Source: Pelargonium cotyledonis
Lineage: Eukaryota > Streptophyta > Magnoliopsida > Geraniales > Geraniaceae
Direction: 5' to 3'
Length of the DNA: 23,688 nt
NCBI GenBank assembly: GCA_036897625.1
Contig: JAYMTA010000847.1
Location: 1 to 23,688, forward strand
Shown: piece after piece, positions 1-10,968 of the stretch
Position numbering within the stretch: the first letter of the stretch is position 1
Layout: each line of letters starts with the position of its first letter
Program-made: the position numbers and the translations under genes
The notes under the pieces: model-generated
Databases searched by the model: none
What the model was told of the DNA's origin: nothing
Seen by the model: the letters and a program-made list of their open reading frames with translations, nothing else

Positions 1-167
1 ACACGTGTCAAGAACCATGCATTCCCGGCCGACTTCTCCCAGCCCGCCGGTTCAGAAACTGATCGCACGGCTCAAAACGGTCAACGCATCGAGATCGTTA
101 ACCAAGGATTAAAATAAAACGAGATCATTTAGCTAGATGTTGAAATTTAAATTAATTAATTAATTAC

Positions 168-650
168 CTGGGAAGTGAACAGCCATGAGGTTGCCATCTC
201 CAATACTGGTAGCCCTTGTCGGGCCTGCCGTGTTCTTGACAAGTCAGCTGCGGCTGTATGTACGGACAACTCGCCTCCTCGTAGAGCGGCCGAGTCGACT
301 CGTCGTAGACCCACCTCCCGCTGAACACGTCGCACCCTTCCTCCGACTTCCCGATCGAAAACGGCAGCTTATAATTATTCGCTTTATTGCTCTTCCCTAA
401 ACCCACAAAACCCAACTCAGTCATCGAGTTCTAACCAAGAATTAAGCGGACTCGGAAGAGTTGACTCACCTGCTCCGGCTACGGGCCGGTCGGTTCGCGG
501 GTCGAACTGGAGCTGCTGGCTGAAAATGCACATGAAATCCTCGCCGTAGAGAATGGTGACGAAGACGATGAAAGCGATTAACGTGAAGAGATAAGGAGAG
601 ATACGAGGTTTTCGTGGAGCCGAGGAACACGGAGAAAGCGGCGTCTTCAT
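168..650 (-). CDS. Trichome birefringence-like protein (TBL31/33 type), 5' part only
   Basis: These are the first two coding exons of a plant TBL/DUF231 protein, a Golgi type II membrane enzyme; family members transfer acetyl groups to xylan and other wall polysaccharides. Exon 1 is 470-650 and exon 2 is 168-396, separated by a 73-bp GT-AG intron; the join adds up to 136 complete codons plus two bases. Residues 1-18 are basic, residues about 19-35 form one hydrophobic signal anchor followed by YGEDFMC, then comes a short stem. From about residue 80 the PMR5N domain begins: [10 protein letters not shown], then [20 protein letters not shown] and WRWQPHGC. Cysteines at 82, 104, 113 and 133 fit that domain. 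The catalytic GDS and DxxH motifs are not present and must lie in exons left of the window, because 1-167 reads as intron 2 (donor at 167/166). I favour the TBL31/TBL33 clade from overall resemblance but cannot separate its members. Confidence 0.9.
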
Positions 651-744
651 TGTCTGAACTCTGAACTCAAAATTGTGTGAATTGATTTTTTTGATTTTTT
701 TTTTTCTGTTTACAATTTGGTTGGGTTTGTTACGAATTTGTTTG

Positions 745-754
745 AATAAATATA
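745..754 (-). promoter_or_regulatory. Probable TATA box of the TBL gene
   Basis: On the minus strand this reads TATATTTATT, about 95 bases upstream of the TBL start codon. A start site about 30 bases downstream would give a short 5' leader of roughly 60-70 bases, normal for a plant gene. The placement is inferred from sequence alone. Confidence 0.45.
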
Positions 755-1693
755 GGAACTATGTAGGTTTGGAGGAAGATGGTGGGGGTGTGCACGAGTA
801 CAGAACTGCACACTGGAAGTGATGTGCCCCTAGCCGTCCGATTCGCTTACTATTAATTGACTAGAGTTTTGATTAATAATGATTGGAGGTTGTTGTTAAT
901 TGTTATTATTAGTACTAATTGTTGAGCTATAATGCATTTGGTTGAAATTATTTGTGTGGTAGAAGGGAACAAGTTGTTAAGGGTCGCAATTAGGTGGATC
1001 ATCGTCTTCTCATTTTATGTTTAGGTTTAATAGCATGTGTTAGTTTTATAATAGAGATGGTTTTGTTTATCCATAAATGACAAGTTTAAGTCTCAAATTA
1101 AAACGATATTAGCTTCAAGTTTTAGTATCTTAGTCTTTATGGAAAAAAATCATAAAAATTAATGTGTTTTTTTTTATTGTAATTGCTTATTGATGATCCG
1201 TCAATTCTTATTATCTTAGTGATAGTGTTATATGCTTAATTTTGAACTAGGTTATATGAGTTTTCATCTCTAAAATATCTACATTATTAATAAAGTTTGT
1301 CTTGCATGCATTATTATATTTGACATATTTATCTTACATTATTTTAACGTATGGACTTTATTATCGGTGGACTTGACACGTACATAACCGGGAGCTTTTT
1401 AATTCAACATCCCTTCTCACATATACGTATTTTTCTTAATTTCACACGTGAGCGATTGACCTCTGCGAGCATATTCATATGCAAGCATGCCGAAAATCAC
1501 AAGAGGCAACAATATTTATAATCATTATGCCTAATCGAAACTTGATTTGATATTATATTAAGTTTAGTAACGATAAGCAACTAACCTTTCAATAATAAAT
1601 ATCGATTTATTAATAAGTTTTCACTTACGTAATTTATGTTATCACATGTGAGATTTTATCACTTAATGTGATGTTTTTTGTGTTTAGATTAGT

Positions 1694-1759
1694 ATCTCTA
1701 TATTTTCCAAATTTCACTTAATGGATCTCTATATATATTTTCCAATTTTCATTTAATGG
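1694..1759. repeat. Two-copy imperfect tandem repeat, unit about 31-35 bp
   Basis: The unit starts ATCTCTATAT and ends CACTTAATGG in the first copy (1694-1724) and CATTTAATGG in the second (1725-1759). The second copy has an extra TATA insertion and a few substitutions. It is short and AT-rich with no sign of function. Confidence 0.6.
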
Positions 1760-2616
1760 GGCAATTGATATAGTATAGTGTAACGGAGCCTGAGTAATGG
1801 GTCTACTCATTACAAAATATACCAATATGGGAACCAATTAGGTAGCTTGCATTCAAGTCTTAGAAATTAAGGAAAATGATTGAATCTCATTGGACGTTAA
1901 AGGTGGTGATAAAGAGAAGACGCATTGAAAATCTCATGACCACCATTAATTCTTGCCAATTTCGTTCTTTTATTTTAACCTAAAATAAAGAGAAATGTTA
2001 AATTTTTTCAAAGAAAAAAATTGTGGGGCTAGTTCCTTTTTCTGTTCCTTAGGATGCTAAAGAATAATTTAATGTGATGTCAAAAAAAGAAGAATAGTAA
2101 TTTAATGATGCATGGTCACGACTCATGCGTTATATTTTTATACTGAAGATGGTTGGCAGTGGCGAAATCAATTTTTTTTATAAGAAAGAAAATAAATATT
2201 TGTTTTTTCAAATCTCGTGAAATTGAAAGACAGATTTCTTACGAAAGCATAATTAAAATACAAAATTATTATCTTAAAAGAACATGTTCTTGCCATTCGA
2301 CATAGATATCGATGGTAATATTAAATAATAATAAAAGATTACATGGCGTTTTAGAAGGGTGGCATGCTCATAGGGATAAATACATACCCTCATACATATT
2401 ATTATCTAAACAAACTGCATGCATATATTATTGCGCGTTGATAACTCCTATTCAAATAAAATTCTAATTTTACGTACGTTATCTCTATGGACATGTTTAA
2501 TGAAAAATGTGTAGATATATATTATGTTCAATTTGTTTTTTTAACTAACAACTACTTATTTTAATGAATGATCCCCCACCAAGGATCGTTCCATGAAAAT
2601 TTCCCTTCATTGCATT

Positions 2617-2650
2617 ATGATTATGATTATTATTATTATTATTATTATTT
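2617..2650. repeat. ATT/GATT microsatellite
   Basis: A run of ATTATG and GATT units passes into about eight tandem ATT trinucleotides. It is a simple-sequence repeat in intergenic DNA and likely to vary in length between individuals. Confidence 0.8.
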
Positions 2651-3364
2651 TTACTTTCTTCGGATTGTTGTGCATGTCCTGATTTTAAATGGGTGTGAGG
2701 AACAAGTGGAGTCATGATGTTTGAAAAATTGACTCTAATGTGACTTGGCTTCTAAGGCAAGTGTGTGTGCAAGAGATGTGAAATCATTGTCGTTGCCTTT
2801 CCAATATCTTAATTGTAATGTTGACAACAAAATTTAAACAAAACCTACTAATTTGTAAGGTGGAGAATTGGTGAGCATTTGGTGACATTTCAGGCTCAAG
2901 TGGTTGGGTCTCACCTGTTCCTCTTTTTTTTTCTTAATCTATACAAGTTCGCAAGCATTTGTTAGGAGTATTATAGTGACCCATCAACCAAAATCATTAC
3001 AATAATCATGACCCACTATTTTAATTAATCAGTTTGTCAATCATCTACTGTTTTTTTTGTTTGCATTTGGTACCTAATACAGAAAAATAATCACTACTCT
3101 TTTTTCTTCCCAAATAGCAACTTTCAGAGAGAAGTAAGCACTGTATACACTTCACTGAGATTACTGTCAAAATTAGTAAATCACTGCTGAACTACAAAAT
3201 GTCCGGCGACAACGACGGACTACAAATGCTAAAGCTAAACCATGAGCTACAATCCAGTGAATGAACTGTTTGGAACTTTCTTGCAGAATGTTTCGTTTCC
3301 GCGCTGATGCCATTGCTGACACAGCTTAATTCACTAACAAAATTCGATGTGAAGATGACGTTGC

Positions 3365-6300
3365 TCAAAAGTCTACGGAAGAGTATGAGCTTCGATAACC
3401 ATGAGTAGGTCCTCTTATTCTCCACACCAAAGACGTGAACAAACTCTGCAGATTTGGAAGGCAGAGGTAAGGTTTAAGTGCTAACAAAAAAAAACATAAA
3501 AGCAAATTGAAATTTCAATTGTATTCTACGCTAAAAGAGCAAAACTGTTTCTCCCACACGTGTTTCCATGACATCATATAGCTCACCTAAAAGAGTTTTA
3601 AAAATTATTTATTAAATATGCACCAAACTTAACCAGCTGTAAACACAAGTCACAGGACTATTTAGGGTGTAATTGGTGGAGAATTTCACCTGTGTTCTTT
3701 GTGGTAACCTGCTCCAGAACTCCAAGTTTGGAACAACCTGAAGATAAGGAACAACATAATAGGATTAAGTAAAAATCATAATTTAGCATTAATAATGCTC
3801 ATAGCCCTGAATTTACAAAGCATAAAAGTTTTGCCAAATTGGAGAGAGATCTAGCAGGGACTATCCTGCTCATATAGCTAGGAGTTTCAGTGTTCACTAG
3901 TCAAACCATAGTAGGGCATATGTTATATATAGACTTCAAATTTCAACAATATTCTATTGATCATAATCAAAACATCATCGAAATGAAGACTCTGAATGAA
4001 AATGTGTGTATGCGAAAGTAAAATATTGCACTATTCAGACAGCATATTGGACAGTCGAGTCCATACACCTCTAGAATTCCCGACATTGACTATTTATATT
4101 GGAGATTATTGGACCCTCTACAAGAGATTCATTTCCCGTTGCGTTCCACAAATTAAATAGTTCATCAGCACTGGCTACTAAGCAATCTGGTTTCAACCAT
4201 GTTAAAGAATGTGATTTAAGCATAGATGTGTATTGTTTTATATTCAAGATGGGTAAAACACTCAATCCTTCAAGAATAATAAGGTATTAAATACGAAAAA
4301 GTTATCTAAACTTGTTCTGAAAGATATATATAAACATATGTAGCTTTATATAAAACATTTAAACAATCAACATAAGTGAGAAAACATACGTTTATGCCAT
4401 GTGCTCCGAGGAAGAAATGTCGATAAATTGTACCGGCCAGGAGATACCCTCCAAAGAGGCAGAAGATACTGAAAAAGAACACCAAACATCAAATCAAGAC
4501 AACTTTGTGGATAAGAATTGACCATATGGTGGCAATATGTATAATGTATCGCTCCCCCACCGGCCACCCCCTGTTCTAGATAAAGTAGTAGCACTATTAT
4601 ATAGTATCTCTCTTCCTTTTCTTTTCTTCTTTTAAAGATGTTTAAATATATATCCTTACATGGTCATGAAGGTACCAAACCAGCCCCATCCATTTCCACG
4701 GACGGATACAATCTTGGCACAGCCAGAAGGATGCCATAGCTCTGTAGCCTGTCAGCGCAACAAAATTATGAACCAGAAACACTAGAACATTTGCAAACAG
4801 CAATGGAAATTTTCAAAAGATTGAACTAAGTGGATTTGGTGTATTTCTATATATATATAAGGTTAAGCAGACTTTTCTTCAAAAATTGTCCTCATAGGGT
4901 TTATTAAGACAAACTTGATTAGTTGTTTATGGACTAGATAAGGCCTTTTTGGAATCAATCAAGTAATATGCTTACAAAGTACAAACACTAAGAAACCAAA
5001 CAGAAAAGAATCATGAATCCACTTTGAAAACCACCACATGATATCACAACAGAGTCTCTCTGATTTGTTTATGGCAAGTGGAGCATGAAACACATAGCTA
5101 ACGTGTTGTAGGAATAACAGAATCATGCATACTCACATAATCACAAGTCCCTAGTTTCTGCAGTGAATTCGGGCCCTGTAAAACAGATCCACAAATTTAC
5201 GTATGTGACATATCAGGAAAAACAAAGTCTAGGAAAACAATCCATCAGATAAACAATAATTCAAAGGAAAATGGTCTTACTTGTACTTCATTTGTATCAC
5301 AGTTGACAGACACAGAGAGTGAACAATTAACCTTTTTCCCACTACCTGACATCTTAACAATGACACCCTTGTGTGGATTCTCCGTATCTGTCATATTTAG
5401 AAACATACAAAGAACTGTCAAATAATTGGCATATAAAAGCAGAAGAACTAATCCATGTGAAGTCACAGCATCAAGAAAGAGACACATTGGTGTCATACTC
5501 ATAGCCAATTTAGATTGCTGTAGGTAATTCTAAAATGAAGCAGATGAGGAACCAAGGAAGATAATTATTAGAAAAAAGAACAACTGATCTCACCAAGGAT
5601 AGAGATGCCTATGCTTGAGACATGCCCAATGATAGTGCAGACATGATACCCTGCACATACCACAAAGAACCCATTATAAACCAGAAGAAGGTCTATCCTA
5701 CTAAATTTGAGGTATTATTACATAAAACAGATGAGGAAGACACTTGAGACAATCCTATACTGTTGGACCAACTCAACTAAATGCTCAAGCAAGGGCCCCC
5801 TCACCAGATTATTAATATTATATACTCTTACCATTTTACTGAAAATGAGTTGATTGAATGTGTCCAACACTCTAAAACGCATTGGCGAGCATGACTATTA
5901 AAATTATCATTTATTAAATATTCGTAGCGCAACATGTCTATGATTTTATAAAAACTGTGTGTCACGGTATATGTGTCGTGTCCCGTATCACGTACTCGTG
6001 TCTATATGCAACATTTAGTTCCAATATTGATGATAGTGTATGAGTTCTATGTTAGTAGATACAAAATAGGCAGGAGAGGAACATCAGTAGTTCCTCTATA
6101 AGGTACACCTCACAGTAATTATAGCTTGGATACTAAGAATTCTAGCTAGCAGCACATACAAAGCACTTCGTACAAAAACATCTATTCAAGCATTTATATT
6201 TTATCTGCAGTCTTTATGAAAGTTAATTGTTGTGCATGAACTTCTAAGTTGAAAGGGTATCTGGGTATTCGTGATAAAGAGATGAAATGAACATAGACCT

Positions 6301-8829
6301 CTGACTGTGCTTCAGTCAGTGATAAAATAAATAAAAATGTTAACCAAGTAAGTTGCTGAATTACACGTCGAATCAGTCTGTTTAGGAAATGCATACTAAC
6401 AAAATGCTTTTCTGATTGAAGTACATGCTTGAGTCAAAGACTCATGTGCACCCACGCAACATTATATGCACATAGTTTTTTCAATTTTTTAATCATGCAT
6501 AAAAAATGATGAAACAGAAATACATTCCAGGTTTTCGTATCTATTCACCTCCGATGTTGCTTGATGCCAGTGCACTACACTCCATGCCACAATGTGATGG
6601 ACCCCCACAGTCCTGCAGCATGAAAAAGAGGGAATTATTCAAATGCTGTTGTAATGAAATAATCTTCGCGTTTTTTTAGGACAATTGATGAAACAGTCAG
6701 TAACACTTGTATAGTATTGTTAGTTTCAAGCAAAATCCACCAAATATGCAGCAAGTGAACAGATGAGTTGTTAGGTTAGGTCTCCTAGGCCTTAGCAGCC
6801 TCCTCCATTCAATTGCTTTGAGGGCCTACTAGAACATCCCACTTGGTCGAAGTAGAAAAACATCACTACCCTTATCATTTCTATCCTCAAAGGCCAAAAA
6901 ATAAAAAATTGCAGAGACTAAGTTTCACACACCCTATGTGGCTCCGTCCCAAAATGAATGTCCACTTTCCTATTTTTGCAACTAAGGATGAGTTAGATAG
7001 AGTTAGACTTTTCCCCTCATACACCCAAGTGCTCATTTAGTAACAAACTCGAGGGATTTTCACTAACTTATCTTAAGAGATATTGCTGGTAATTAGTACG
7101 TAACTAAAAACTAAAATAGAAAGTGGGCACTCATATTAGGACGGAGAGAATATAAATATTGGGGACACACTTAAATAAGTGCTCAACAGAAAAGAAAATG
7201 AAATAAGTCAACCGGGAAATGCATAAATATCATTAGTCATTATTTCTCAGTGGCTACTACATCAATGTAAGGAAAAAGAAAAAAAGAGTAAAGCATTTAC
7301 CGAACAGTCAACACATCTAGGTTGGTCGTGATTGAAAATCATTCCACTGCAAAGCTGCCCAATACAGACAAAGAGGAGAAATCAAGCTATGGATTGCAAT
7401 AAAGTAATGCATTATCATTTCTAGAATTTCATCGTAGGAAGCAATCAGACCTAAATCAAAATAACAACCATAGCTCGCACAACTACGAAGTGTTAGGACT
7501 TCGGTCTTGACAATGCCACATTTTGATATGAAACAATTCCGACTTCTGAAAAATGCATTGCATGATTCATGCGTGTTCAGAACCTACACACTAGCTAACT
7601 TATTTCAAGAGTCATAACAATATACATCTTCCTCCTACGTACATATATGTTTGTAGATATTTGTTAAACTTTGCGTCAAACTAAAAGCTTAAGCTAAAAG
7701 GTTGCAGGTCCAACTAGTATATTGTTAAGTGCCTATTAATTTCAAATTTTTTTATCTAAGATGCTTCAACACTCCCCACCGTGTACAAGTTATACAACAG
7801 AACGGGCTTTGCTCATGTATGAAGAATTAACATGCAAGCAACACAAATGGGCATAGGCCCAACACAGATAACATGTTAAACTATACTCCATCCTTAAAAG
7901 CCTACACTAACAGGTGGAGGGCATAACTAGTATAACAAGTGGTCATTAACTTCACATCCTTTTTTTTTTTAAGGAACTTCACATTCTTTTAATGCAGGAT
8001 ACTTCAATAATATTAAACCAAACAAGCACTAGCTAAGACTCCCCAAGATATGACAATCATTAAAGTGATAAAAAATATCACATGAAAACAATGAAATAAA
8101 ATGTAACCTGATAGAGCCAACCTGAAACCATACAACAGTCCCATTCACTTCCACCTTATAAAACCTGTTGTATTAACATGAAAACAAACAAAGTGTTACA
8201 TTTCCTTACAATCCAACTCAAAAGGCGCAGCTGGTATGCAAAGCAAACTGATGATACAGATATCATGACATAACAATTCATATCACAATGCTTAAATGAA
8301 GAAACAGTTCTATTTGAATAATCTATAGAACCACACTAAACCTTAAAATATTCAAAACCCTTCAACACCAGGTCACGGCAAAATTGGTCAACCTAAAATC
8401 ATCCTTTACTAATTATAAATCTACCCATCCCAATTTATACACTTACACCGACACTCGATAAGAAGTAAGCAATACAAATTAAGTGAAAATTTACAATGCA
8501 AGATTTAATCACAAATGGTGCATTAAATAAGCAACAAAAATTACAATTACACTAAACTGGAAACAAAATCCGAATCAGATCAGGAAACAAATTGCGGAAT
8601 CAAATTACACAGAATAGTCGCAAATTCAGAAAGATGGGGAGAGTACCTACCCATCTTCGCTGAGAACGCCGGGAGGGAATTTGGGGGTGGGAGAGGCCAA
8701 GCTGTAGTTGTAGAGCTTCCGGTTGTCAACAAAACTATATTCGCAGACGGCAGAGACCGAGTTGAGCCACGAAACACAGTGTAGAATCGTTAACAGAAGC
8801 AATTTCATGGAATTGCTCCAAATCACCAT
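3365..8829 (-). CDS. ATG27-like type I membrane protein with MRH-type luminal domain
   Basis: Eleven exons, read from the right: 8651-8829, 8122-8164, 7301-7354, 6549-6612, 5594-5650, 5281-5387, 5137-5175, 4660-4748, 4390-4468, 3690-3737, 3365-3445. All introns are GT-AG, phases join, and the product has 279 residues ending in TGA at 3365-3367. Residues 1-27 are a signal peptide (a second Met at 8 is an alternative start). The luminal part, about 28-200, has twelve cysteines (29, 76, 88, 91, 94, 100, 104, 118, 154, 162, 179, 191) and N-glycosylation sequons at 41, 67 and 153. Its dense cysteine pattern and the segment FYKVEVNGTVVWFQLCSG suggest a mannose-6-phosphate-receptor-homology fold as in ATG27. 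Residues about 202-226 form one membrane helix. The 53-residue basic cytosolic tail ends in YSSVDF. In yeast, Atg27 cycles between vacuole, endosome and Golgi and supports Atg9 traffic; the same role here is inference. The coordinates include introns, and no exon was large enough to stand out on its own. Confidence 0.85.
5920..6015. repeat. Possible decayed CGTGTC-rich dispersed repeat in intron 4 of the ATG27-like gene
   Basis: This intronic stretch has several spaced GTGTC/CGTGTC words (GTGTCACGG, GTGTCGTGTCCCG, CTCGTGTC) that stand out from the AT-rich intron. Similar word patterns occur in dispersed plant repeats, but I cannot name the family or find its ends. Confidence 0.3.
6935..7152. 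mobile_element. Stowaway-like MITE in intron 3 of the ATG27-like gene
   Basis: A 218-bp element bounded by TA dinucleotides. The left end reads CTCCGTCCCAAAATGAATG, followed by CCACTTTCCTATTTT. The right end, read in reverse complement, gives CTCCGTCCTAATATGAGTG, followed by CCCACTTTCTATTTT. These imperfect inverted termini of about 40 bp with a CTCCGTCC core and TA target sites are the hallmarks of Stowaway (Tc1/mariner-derived) MITEs. There is no coding capacity. It lies between exons 3 and 4 and should be removed on splicing. Confidence 0.8.
7680..8020. repeat. Diverged direct repeat within intron 2 of the ATG27-like gene
   Basis: Two stretches, about 7695-7760 and 7910-7980, look related. 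Each has AGGT, then AACTAGTATA, then AAGTG, a CATTAA or TATTAA word, TTCAAAT or TTCACAT, and a T-rich run. Similarity is patchy and the boundaries are uncertain. It may be an old local duplication or two decayed copies of one repeat. Confidence 0.3.
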
Positions 8830-9152
8830 TTTTCAACAACAATCTCTAGCAGGAAACGTTCAGTTCTTCATTGCTGTTTCAATGGTTTCGAGTATGGTTG
8901 TTGCAGAGACACGAGCAATGCAATCTGCGAGAGTGCAAATGGAGACGAGTGTTGTCCGTGTCGTTGTGCTTGAGGGAAGGTTCCGAGACGGGCAAAAAAA
9001 GTGAGGCACACAGGTCATGTGCGATTGCAAAACCGCCTTCATTGTTTCGCCTATTTTACAATGCGATTCGTACTTTTGATAATTGCACAAAGGCCCATTT
9101 ATTTTTTCGCTACACCTTTCTAAGCTAATTCTCTTCTCTTACGGAACTACTC
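8830..9152 (-). promoter_or_regulatory. 5' leader and proximal promoter region of the ATG27-like gene
   Basis: This is the stretch immediately upstream of the ATG27-like start codon. Open frames of 76-93 codons here on both strands overlap one another, resemble no protein and are rejected as genes. I see no clear TATA box on the minus strand. The interval ends at the target-site duplication of a SINE, so any longer promoter is interrupted by that insertion. Confidence 0.4.
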
Positions 9153-9401
9153 AAATTAGACGGCTCAACCCACGGGTTGTATCGCAGTTGGCAACACAAG
9201 CTGTGTGAGTGTGAAGAGCGCTTACGTTCAATCCCCACTCAACACACTCACGGAGAGAGGTGAAAAGCTTTAGTTGTGACTAAGCCTCAAATGAGATTAG
9301 TTTGAGTGTGGTAAAAAAGCTTAAAGATGTTAAACCGCCAATAGTGCACATTCTCTCAAAAAACCAATGGTTAATACCTTAAAAAAAATTAGACGGCTCA
9401 A
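9153..9401 (+). mobile_element. tRNA-derived SINE with 16-bp target-site duplications
   Basis: The sequence AAATTAGACGGCTCAA occurs exactly at 9153-9168 and again at 9386-9401. Between them lies a 217-bp insert. Its 5' part carries pol III promoter boxes: an A-box-like TATCGCAGTTGG at 9180-9191 and a B box GTTCAATCC at 9226-9234 that fits the GWTCRANNC consensus. The insert ends in an A run directly before the second duplication. Head-to-tail order, A tail and long exact duplications are the diagnostic features of a SINE inserted by target-primed reverse transcription. Orientation is plus. It carries no protein; it would have been copied by a LINE reverse transcriptase in trans. The exact duplications suggest a fairly recent insertion. 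I do not recognise the family. Confidence 0.85.
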
Positions 9402-10812
9402 AAATAGTTCATAAAATGTTGTGAAAAGAATTGTTTAAATGCTTATAAACTTGTTTGACCAACTTAAACAAACACTCTTTTAAACTAGTTCATTAATTCT
9501 CTTTCATATGAAACTTTTCGTAAAATAATATTCGAGTGACACAGTATTTTTCATACATGATTTTTCACCACATGTATGAATAAACTTATTTTGTCAAATT
9601 TGGTGTACTAAACTATGAGGTTTTAATCTTATATAAATAAGGAAGACACGCCTTGTGCATTTCAATACAAGTCTATTTCATTTTGCATTTTTATCATTTG
9701 AGCTACACAACAAGGATAAACTCTTATCTTTCAACCTAAAACAACACCCGACACTTAAACTATTTGCCCCAACAAGACTTGGTATAAGCCTACATCATTT
9801 AATTAGCATATTTTAGTCTAAATTTGTCGAATTTCGGCTCAGTTTGGCTCAAATTGACACATGAGACATCAAGTCCGCCTCTTAGTCTATATGGTATGGT
9901 CTACAATCCACCAAACGACTCACGACCTAGTCTAAAAACTCATTTATATCACACAAGTTCATATTCAACGTTTTTGTTTTTTTATGCTATACATTAATCA
10001 AAAGAAGATAGTTACTCATAGGAATACATCATAGAGTGAGGTACAAACATACTCACACACACTTATGCATTGCAGTTTGTTAAGTATGTTTCATTTACTC
10101 TTGTACTAAAAGCGAAATTTAGTGCAACACATTAATCTTCATGTAATGTATGTTTTTCTTTTGTGATAGATGGTTTGTGTGGGGATTGAGATAAAACTAA
10201 AATTTGAGTACGAACTATATTAATAATGGATCTAGATCTATAAAGTATTTGGATGACATAAAAAACAATTTCTTGGCAAATAAGATAAATTTGCATATCA
10301 CTAACCCTAACACATTCAAGGAGGCCAAAAGACATGGAATGTGGTGGCTGATGAACTTAGATATAGTCGTTAGTGGCTCTTCCCACGGTGATGTTGACAC
10401 AAGGGGGCCAAAGTCACAACGGTGGCGTTGAGTTTGTGCATCGAAGATTGAAACAATGCAAGAGGGTGAACTCGTGACGACAATATTATTGAGCTCGTGT
10501 ACGCACAAAGGTTGTGGAGGTTGATATATAGATGTTAGAGCAAGTCACCGCCATGTTGCCAATGAGAAGGAATACTAAGAAGTGAAACGTGATTGAAGTG
10601 GAGTGAAGAAGAAGTTATGTTTACGATGACAATTAAATTGCTACTGGCTTATTCATAATAACATTGTCATATTAACATGACGAGGTGTCTATTTCAAAAA
10701 AACAAAACGTGACGAGGTCTTTGCAAAATTATTAGTTAAGACTTGAACTCAAAACTTTATTTAAGATGAAACAACTCTCAAAAGGAGGTTTATATATGAT
10801 GTGGAAAAGGCT
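9402..10812. other. Intergenic region between divergent genes, no supported gene
   Basis: This is AT-rich DNA upstream of both the ATG27-like gene (left, minus) and the helicase gene (right, plus). Open frames of 67-97 codons at 10132-10508 overlap on both strands without similarity to any protein I know, and are judged to be chance. A minus-strand B-box-like word (GAGTTCAAGTC, about 10742-10752) may belong to another decayed tRNA-derived repeat, but no A box or duplication could be paired with it. Confidence 0.6.
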
Positions 10813-10883
10813 GCGTTCAATAAGATTTAAACTTATACCTAAGGTTTAGAAGACTTCTGTCCTACCCATTAGACAATGGACTC
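10813..10883 (-). pseudogene. Decayed tRNA-Arg(UCU)-like sequence
   Basis: The minus strand folds as a 71-nt cloverleaf: acceptor GAGTCCA with TGAACGC (5 of 7 pairs), D arm GTCT-loop-GGAC, anticodon stem GAAGT/ACCTT (one mismatch) with loop CTTCTAA (anticodon UCU, Arg), short variable loop, and a perfect T stem ATAAG/CTTAT around TTTAAAT. The D arm GTCTAATGGGTAGGAC resembles plant tRNA-Arg. Two acceptor mismatches and loss of the invariant TTC in the T loop argue against a working tRNA. It is either a tRNA pseudogene or the head of a tRNA-Arg-derived SINE; no flanking duplication was found. Confidence 0.55.
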
Positions 10884-10968
10884 TTCCAATTTTTGTCTTC
10901 CCGTCTCTTGTTGACTCACCCACTCTGTTTTGCAGAGTTATCAATATTCTACTAAAATTTTAGGGAGG

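Larger units (their letters stand above)
755..3190. other. AT-rich intergenic region without a supported gene
   Basis: This stretch separates the upstream side of the TBL gene from the 3' side of the ATG27-like gene; both are read on the minus strand. No open frame longer than about 60 codons resembles a protein. I see homopolymer A/T runs, a short tandem duplication at 1694-1759 and an ATT microsatellite near 2617-2650. The part nearest 755 probably holds the TBL promoter, and the part nearest 3190 may include the end of the ATG27-like 3' UTR. Confidence 0.7.

Noticed and set aside
1-167. Possible third TBL exon
   Set aside because: None of the three minus-strand frames gives the expected FNA..MLE..RGKR..GDS sequence, and stops occur in the best frame, so it is treated as intron 2.
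185-400. 71-codon plus-strand open frame
   Set aside because: It is the antisense shadow of TBL exon 2, which has clear PMR5N-domain matches on the minus strand.
2153-2180. CAGTGGCGAAATCA, similar to a hAT terminus
   Set aside because: Only a short partial match; no opposite inverted end or target duplication was found nearby.
3192-3425. 77-codon minus-strand open frame
   Set aside because: It overlaps the last exon of the ATG27-like gene in another frame; the spliced frame gives the coherent tail ending YSSVDF.
4071-4290. Overlapping short open frames on both strands
   Set aside because: They lie inside intron 9 of the ATG27-like gene and resemble no protein.
6843-7040. 65-codon plus-strand open frame
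   Set aside because: It runs into the left half of the intronic MITE and has no protein similarity.
8723-9128. Overlapping 76-93-codon frames on both strands
   Set aside because: They cover the signal-peptide exon in antisense and the leader region, and contain no recognisable domain.
10132-10508. Overlapping 67-97-codon frames on both strands between the divergent genes
   Set aside because: No similarity to a known protein and no plausible splice partners; judged to be chance in AT-rich DNA.
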